This document shows positions 18,001 to 27,000 of a DNA stretch of 31,555 nucleotides, piece by piece (the stretch's first letter is position 1; each line of letters opens with the position of its first letter). The notes beneath the pieces were generated by a model. It saw only the letters and a list, made by a program, of their open reading frames with translations. It made no database searches and was not told the DNA's origin. The stretch lies in the IMG/VR virus record IMGVR_UViG_3300013093_000171, positions 1 to 31,555 of that record; one strand, written 5' to 3'. Made by a program: the position numbers and the translations under genes. The stretch comes from a virus.

Positions 18001-21000
18001 TGTTAGTATTGGCAGACTATCGGATCTTACAGCACAATCTGTAAATTCTATTATTCCTGGAGTTAGTTATAAAATAATAAACACTGGAACAACAGATTTT
18101 ATAGCGATAGGATCATCTTCTAACACAGCTGGTACGATATTTACTGCTACTGGTGCCGGATCAGGAACCGGAACAGTTCAATTAGATGTTACACAGATCA
18201 ACGAGGGCGCTTACATCTGGTGTGCGTTTGATGGCCCAACTAGCTGGAATGTTTATAGATTTACAGATGTGCATATTCGTGTGACAAATGTCACCTATTC
18301 AAATAATGTAATGACTATCACAGCTCAGAATAGTATTAAATTAAATGTAGGATCTTATGTAGGATTATCGCAAGTAACTGCCATCGATGGATTCTATAAA
18401 ATTACTAGCGTTATACTAAACGAATTTACCGTAGATGCTCCAGGAGTCAAAGTTCCTAGTCCATTTACTCAACAACAAAATTTAATAGTTTATGCATTAG
18501 TCTCACAGCGTACTAGTTCTATTGATGATATAGATAAGATATTGCCAGTCAACTTACAGACTGGTAACTTTGTGTGGACAGATGATGACGGTACAGGATC
18601 TTGGGCTAATTGGATCTATGCTCCAGTGTTTGTACAACAAAAATTAAATGCACCGCAGCCTGCTAATCTCACTAAGTTTGGAAATTTTGTTGCTATCAAT
18701 AAATTGGGTACAAATGCCGCTATATCAGTTGGAGCAAATCTTTTTGCTCTTTATAATAAGGTAGCTGCCGGAGTTGCTTGGACGCAACAACAACTACTGC
18801 AACCTCCTTTTAATAGCAAATCGGTTCCTTCGTCGAACACTCCAGTCTCGGTTATAGCTTTTAGTCCCGACGGAACCTGGATGGCAACTGGTAGCCCAAC
18901 AGCCGGTACGACTAGTAGTTACTTAAAAGGAAATTATAATCCTTTGTCGTCTTATCTATTTCAAGATATTGTCAAATATAACGGGTTATATTTTCAGGCT
19001 CTGTTTCCTGTTCCCGTAGGACAAACACCTTCTCAGTTGAGTCCTTTTTGGAATCAGCAATTTTATGTTCCGGTAGATACCGGGCCTTATACTACAGGAA
19101 TTTCTAACAACGGCATAGTTACAATTTATCAGAGAGATGCCAATAACATCTATCAGTTGTATGATTCATTTTTGAGTCCATCTATATCTTCGGAAAATTT
19201 TGGATCTAATCTTGTATTTGATGCAAGTAATCTTTATGTCAGTGCTGTATCTAACAACAATAATACAGGTAAAGTTTATAAACTATCTTACACAACTGTT
19301 CCTCAAATTACAGCAATCTATGATTCCGTTAATAGCTCGGGAACAATATTAAGACTAACATCTAGTGACGGCATTACAGCAGGTATGACCATTCAAGGAG
19401 TTGATTCATTAGGTATCAGCGCATTTACTAGCGGCCAGACGGTAACCGCTGTTCTTACTCGTTTGCTGTTTGTTCCGGTTCCTGGGCAGTTGAATTATCT
19501 TTATAATACTTCAACTACTGCTGTTAATATTAGCAAAATACAATCAGGTATGTCTGTGTCTTTATATAAAACTTTAGGTGGATATAATTATAATGTTTCT
19601 CAAGTAACAGTTTATACCGCAGGGTTAACATCTGTCAACGTGTTAGTTACTACTAAAACATTGACATCCGGCGGCGCTAAAGGAACTAACTATTTCTTTG
19701 TCAGCAGTAATACTAATGTTTTGGTAGGACAATTGATAGTAGGAACCGGTGTTCCTACTGGTACTTTTGTTGGCAGCATAACACTAGTAAACAGTAGTTA
19801 TGAAATTGTAATGGTAGATTTTGTAGGTGCAATACAAAATTTTATTATACAAGGATCTGGATCTTACGAGTTTTTCAATGCAGTAACTTATGGGTTTGTA
19901 GATATACAAGCACCAAAAGGTTACTCGCCAGCATCGACGAATCTTCCTATAGGCGTAGCTCAATTTAATAACGATCCTACGTTGATTTTTAATGTTTATC
20001 AAACACAGAGTACAAATAGTATTATTTTGTCAGGTGCTCCTAATCTAAATCCTGCAGGATCTATTGTCTTTTCAACTACTGACTGGACATACGCCGACAC
20101 AGTAGGATCCGGTGATGCTATAAACAATTTCTATGGCAGCCAACTGGCTTTAAGTCTAGACGGATCTACATTACTAGTATCGGCATCAGGAGGTTTAGTT
20201 GGTAAAGTTTATGCTTATAGATCCGGTACACTTATACAAACTTTGGTAGGAATTGATAACAGTTTTGGTCAAGGAATAACAGTTTCAGATGATGGTTCTT
20301 ATATTGCTATAAGTGATGATTTACAGACTTACGCTAACATAAATCAACAGGGTACAGTTGGGGTTTATCAATATAATCCTACTAGTAATTTATATGTCAG
20401 CTATCAGAGTATCACTGATCACAGGCCCGAAATTAATGGAGAATTTGGCAGTAAAATTAGTTTCATGAATGATAGCCAGACATTAATAATTTACAGTCAA
20501 AATGGCTCTAGTGTTATTAAGACTACATTTGATGGTTATACAACAGAACTTGCATCTAGCCAAGCCGCATATGGAACACCATATGTTAATGATCCTACCT
20601 CTGACACTTCGACTGCAACCACATTCGATAAACAATCGACCACATTTATAACTACACAAGTTGCAACAGGCAGGATAGATATTCATGATAGATATAACAA
20701 TAATTGGGTGTACGGAGAAAGTTTACCTAATGTTTATAATTCTGTCAGCGGATATGGACAAGGATTTGCCGTAGGATCTAATAATATTTTTATTGGTGTT
20801 CCTTATTTTACTTCTACATATACAAATGTTGGGCAAGTTAGTTTATACATTAAGCCAGCTAATACTTTATCTTGGAACAAATATAGAACACAAGCACAAG
20901 TTGTTGATGTTAGTAAAATTAAAAAAGTTTTCTTGTATAATAAATCTACAGAAAGATTACTTACCTACTTAGATGTTATAGATCCTATACAAGGTAAAAT

Positions 21001-24000
21001 TGCAGGACCTGCTGAAGAAGAAATCACCTACGAGACATTTTATGATCCTGCTACTTACAGTTACAGCGATGGAAGTGTGCAAGTAAATGCAAATAGTAAT
21101 GGCTACTGGACAACAAATCAAATAGGTCAATTATGGTGGAACCTATCAACAGCAAAATTTGTTAATCCTTATTTTACCGATGTAGCTTATAGAAATAATT
21201 CTTGGAATACGCTAGCACCCGGAGCAAGTATTGATATTTACGAATGGGTCGCTAGTCCATTGTTACCAGAACAATGGGATTCACAATCTCAGACAACAGC
21301 AGGTGTATCGTCAGGAATAACTGGAAAAACATTATATGGTAATAGTGCTTATAGTGTTACTAAAACATATAACAGTGTAACAAAGACGTTTAAGAATACT
21401 TATTATTATTGGGTAGCTAATAAAAATACGGTACCTGAGGTTATAGGTAGAAATATCTCTGCTCAGGCAGTTGCAAGTCTTATAGCTAATCCACGTGGGC
21501 AAGCCTACACCTATGCTAGTTTAATTGGCCCAGATTCATTTAGTTTGACTAATGTAAATCAATACCTAACCGATACTAATACAGTCCTAGCGGTTGAATA
21601 TTGGACAGTTAATAAAATAGATAGAAATATTCATAGCCAATGGAAACTAATCAGTACAGACACTATTGTAGAATTGCCAAAAGTTATTCAACAAAAATGG
21701 ATAGATAGTCTATGCGGAGTGGACTCAGTTGGTCGACCCGTACCTGATTATACTTTACCAGTAAAATTACAGTATGGAATTGAAAATCGCCCTCGTCAGA
21801 GTATGTTTATCAATAGAGTTGAAGCACTAAAAGAATATATCGAGGGTGTGAATTCTGTACTAGCATCTATACAAATTACCGGAAATTATAATTTCAGCGT
21901 ATTAGATTCTTATGATACACCACCTCCTTATACGGGAAGTACTGCAACAAATGATTTGTATGTGCCTAGCGGTCAGTTTGATCAAATCCTCAATACTGAT
22001 GTTGAAATTCAATATACAAATATTAACTTATTTGTAAGACCCGAGCTTACTCCTGAAATTGTAAACGGTGGGATAGTAGGAGCAACAATAGTATTAACAG
22101 GTAGAGGATATCTACAAGCTCCTTATATTACAGTAGTTGGTTCGGGTACAGGTGCAGTATTGAAGTCCACCATAGATACATTAGGTAGAATCAATTCGGT
22201 AGTTGTGGTCGCATCTGGTTATGGCTATGATGATAACACTACACTCGCTGTAAGAGATTACTCGGTATTAGTACTGAGTGATAGTCAAGCAGAAGGTGCA
22301 TGGAGCATCTATTCATTTAATCCTGACTATTATGATGTAAATCTTAAAACAGTTACAGGATTGTGGTCTAGAATCTATACTAAATCGTATGATGTAAGAA
22401 ATTATTGGTCGTATATAGATTGGTATGCTAGCGGCTACAATCAATTTGTCGCTCCAGATTTTTCTGTAGAAACATTTGTAGACCTTAATTTTATTAATGT
22501 CGGTATTGGAGGAATAGTAAAAATTCTTAAAGTCAACACCGGTGGTTGGATGCTATTAGAAAAATTTGCTAACTCATCTAGTGCTGATTGGACGCAGAGT
22601 TATAAAGTTATAGGATTACAAAATGGAACTATACAATTTAGTTCAAACTTGTATACCACTAGCTCTTCTGCGGTAGGATATGATGCTGGCACATTTGATG
22701 GGTCTGGTTTTGATATTAAAGCTGCCAAAGAACTAAGAATAATTTTAGAAACATTACAGAATAATATTCTCATTGACGAGCTGTATTCTAATTATTTAGA
22801 TCTGTTCTTTAGAAGTATGAAATATATTTTAAGCGAACAGCAATATGTAGATTGGATCTTTAAGACAAGTTTTGTAAGAGCTACACATAATGTAGGACAA
22901 TTAAGCCAGCCTGTATATTACCTAGTTGATAATTTAAGCAATTTCCAAGATTATATTGCAGAAGTTAAACCTTACAGAACAAAAGTAAGAGAGTATATAA
23001 GCAGATTTGCAGGAGTGCCTCAAACGGACGGAGTAGATCATGCTGAATTACCTATTACAGATTTTGATCTTCCTCCTATTATTATTAATGATACTTTGGC
23101 TATATTTAATACGCAAGTAGAAAATGGTAAGATAGTTGCAGACTTACCTCAGATTACAACAACTCCGTGGGTGTACTGGTTGGATAATGTAGGATTTAGT
23201 GTTTTAGAATTAAAGATTATTTCTGGCGGTTCTGGGTATGTTTCTCAACCCCGAGTGGTATTTGGTAGCGATAGCGGTAGCGGAGCCACAGCAGAAGTAT
23301 TTTACACTAACGGTATAATAAATCAAGTTATTTTAACTAATAATGGTTCGGGTTACCTTTCTGCTCCAACTGTTAGCATTGAAGGCGGACTAAGTTCAGA
23401 CGGTGTAGCCGCAAGATTAGTTGCTGTAATAGGTAATAGTGTTGTAAGATCAAATTTAATAGAGATGAAATTTGACCGTGTTGGTCAAACAACTTACATT
23501 ACAGATTTATCTTGGACTGATACATTTCCAGGTACAGGGTCAAAACTGATTTTTGATTTAACATGGGCACCTGATATTCGCCCAGGCAAGATATCTGTTA
23601 CAGTTTATGACAGTATATATAATACTACTACAACTATCCTTAGAGAAGAATATACTGTATCTGTAACTTCTACAAAATCATCGGGCTATACACAATATTT
23701 TGGACAACTAGTATTTTTATTCTCAGCTCCTAGCAAATATCAGACTGTAACTGTAAAATATATAAAGGACATCTCTGTATTAAATGCTATAGACAGAATT
23801 GAATATTATTATGATCCAGTTAGCGGAATGCCAGGCAAAGATCCTAAGCAATTAATGACGGGCATAGACTATGGTGGAGCAGTCGTTGGGGGGCTGGGAT
23901 TCGACATCAAAGGAGGATGGGGTAGTCTTCCGTTCGCAACTGACTACTGGGGAGAATTAGATTCTACCTATACAGATTACACTATAAAATTTCCTTTTAG

Positions 24001-27000
24001 CGGAGGCTCTGATCAATATCATGCAGTAATGCCATATGTGGCTCCTGCCGGCACATTAATAAACGTTTATTATCAAGAATTAATTAATTCGCCTTTTTCA
24101 GCAGATGGAATAACTTCTGTATTTTTTTACAATTATAATGTATTAGCCAAAGACATTCATCTTAGTGCAACCTCAACAACGACCAGTATTAATAGTGTAC
24201 AGACTACAGCTCAACCAAATTCTGCCACGTATCCAATTGCTATTACGGTCATAAATGTCATCCAAGCTACCGGTGGATCATCCGGTCAAGCTAGTATTGT
24301 TTTTACAGGAACACTCGATACTGATACTAAAAATCTTGCTAACGTATTAGTAGGACAATTTATATCCGGAACAGGCATCCCGTACGGTGCTTATGTAACT
24401 TCGGTTTCTGGTTTAACAGTTTCATTATCAGCTAATCTTACTGCTAATGCATCTGGGTTTTATAATTTCTTCGTGCTAGGTACGACGTTGACAGTGGCTA
24501 GTACAGCAGGTGTAACGGTGGGGTTAGGTGTAGTTGGAAATGGATTTACAACACAATCTGTGTCTAAAATTGTAAATTCGACAACATTAATATTAAGTTC
24601 TCCTCCTAATACAATTCCGTTGGTAGGAGAAAATTTAACTTTTGTAGGAAATGTTGCAGGTTCCGATACTTTAACAGTTCCGGGAGTAGAGATAGTTTTC
24701 TTTGGATTTATTACTGGTTCAACTTTAACTGTAACTACGACTCCTAACGTTCCGTTAGTTGTGGGTACGGTAATTAATCAAGTAGTAGGCTTTAGCCCGG
24801 AGCTTGGCCTAATGGTGACTGCTCAGATTTCTGGAAATTCAGGTGGCGCAGGTGTTTATACTCTCAGTAATGATTCTGTATATACAGATTTAACTCCTCA
24901 AGAATTGCAAGGAACAACGGTATTAATCAAAGTAGGAGATATTGTTACTTGCCAGGCATCGGGATTGACTTCTGCATTTGGCTATAATACATCTATTACT
25001 AATATTCAAATAGTACCCAACGCTATTGGACACTATGTATTGGTAAACATAACATTAAGCAGTATCATATATGCTAACCTACCAGATAGTACTATATTGA
25101 CATTTTCTAGACAACAGTATTCTCCTGCAGATGTGCAAATTAGTGCTACTTACGTGGTATTTTCTACTGTGCCGGCTGCCGGCATGACGGTTAATATTAA
25201 CGGATACATTAACACTGTGAGAATAGATGCAGATGATATTGATCCTAATACAGGTATCTCTCCTACAAATCCTTATGCAGTTACGCCAACTATAGTGGCA
25301 AACGGATCTACTGGAAATGTTTATGTCAATCATATCCCAGGTTATTTTAGTCCAAATGCAGGTGATATTTTTATATTTCGTGTAGCTAGTAGCGACGGGT
25401 CTATATCTAATCTAGGTCAAGATACTAATATTAGCGGCGGCGATACTAGTACACTTAACGGAGTTTATGCTACCGCTAATGGATTAACTGCCGATGATAT
25501 TATAATAGACGGCGACGGTCTCGTAACATCAACTTCAAGTCCTGCACCGGAAGAAGTCGTTCCTGGACAAGTAGTAGATACGTTAGCTATCAAAGTTTTT
25601 GATAGAAATCCTAACGGGTCTGCTCGAATTAAAGTGGACAATCATGTTACAAACGGGTCTACCACAGTTTATAAATTGTCGCAGCCTTCGACTAGTTCAA
25701 GGGGAATAATTGTAAAATTGGGAGGATCGATATTAGTATTTGGTTCCGATTATAATGTTAATTTTGAAAATCAATCTATCACCCTCACTAGCTCACCTGC
25801 GCCTAATCAAATTTTAAGTATTTTTATAATTGGCTATGCAGGTACAAACATTTTAGATTTAGATTATTTTATTGGAGATGGTGTAACTAGAGAATTTGTT
25901 ACACAGGCTCCATGGTTAACTAATATAACTGCCGGCGTCTACGTTGACGGTGTTGCAAGTTCTGTAGTGTTATTTGAAACATCGTCAGAGTACGTTTTAG
26001 TTAATTCTGTTGGCATTAGATTCAGTACTCCGCCAGCTAAAGGAGTGCTAATAAATTATATTATTGTTAGTGGTAATCAACAAACTTTTGCTATAACCAG
26101 TACAGAAACCGTACCTACGAATGGATCTAACACTTATACACTACAAAATTTAGTTGGTAACAGTTTACCTAACGAAAGTTACATGATAGTCAGAGTAGAT
26201 AACACTATTTTGTCCGCTCCGGTAAATGCATATTTTACAATTACCGCTGACACATTATCTTACACTATAGACACAGATAAGATTGCATCATATTCTATTC
26301 CTGCCAGCAACATTTCTGTTTTAGTTGATAATAATCTGTTATTAGGCGGTAGAGATTATACTGTTGATCTTTCGGGTATTACTGTTACTATAACTAATAC
26401 TGTCCTTAATAATTATTTAGGAAAATCACTTATTGTAAGTGCTTTGTTGACAAATGGATATACTTATAATGCCAGTACAAGACAAATTACTTTTTCTCAA
26501 TCTTACGATGCTACACATGTTGTAGAAATCACTAGCTCTTATCAACATGATAGTATAGATTTAGAAAGAACCAATGTCAGCGTAACTTCATCTAGTTCCT
26601 TAACTCCTAATTCCGTTATGTATTATAAAACTAGTGCTGTGCAGGGAGGAATACTTATACTTGAAAGAGCAGTTATTGATGAAAATTATGTATGGTTAAC
26701 AAAAAATAATATTTTATTAATACCAGGTGTTGACTATAAGTTAAACGATAACCGTCTTACAATTCAATTAGCAGTGATCCCTTCTGTATCTGATCAAATA
26801 GAAGTATTGACCTACGGCACTAAGGTTGTTGGTAATTCGATCGCGTATATGCAATTCAAAGATATATTGAATAATACATCTTATACGAGATTAAGTCTGA
26901 ACAAGCGTACAACATTAGCTGAACCATTAAATTGGTATGATTCTACTATAACACTTACTGATGCAAGTAATTTCCAATCTCCTAATATTGAGTTGAATAT

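Noticed and set aside
15695-24966. CAGGCATCGGGATT present at about 15695 and again at about 24953
   Set aside because: The translated contexts are unrelated, the flanks do not match, and one exact 14-mer between distant coding sites is plausible by chance at this length.
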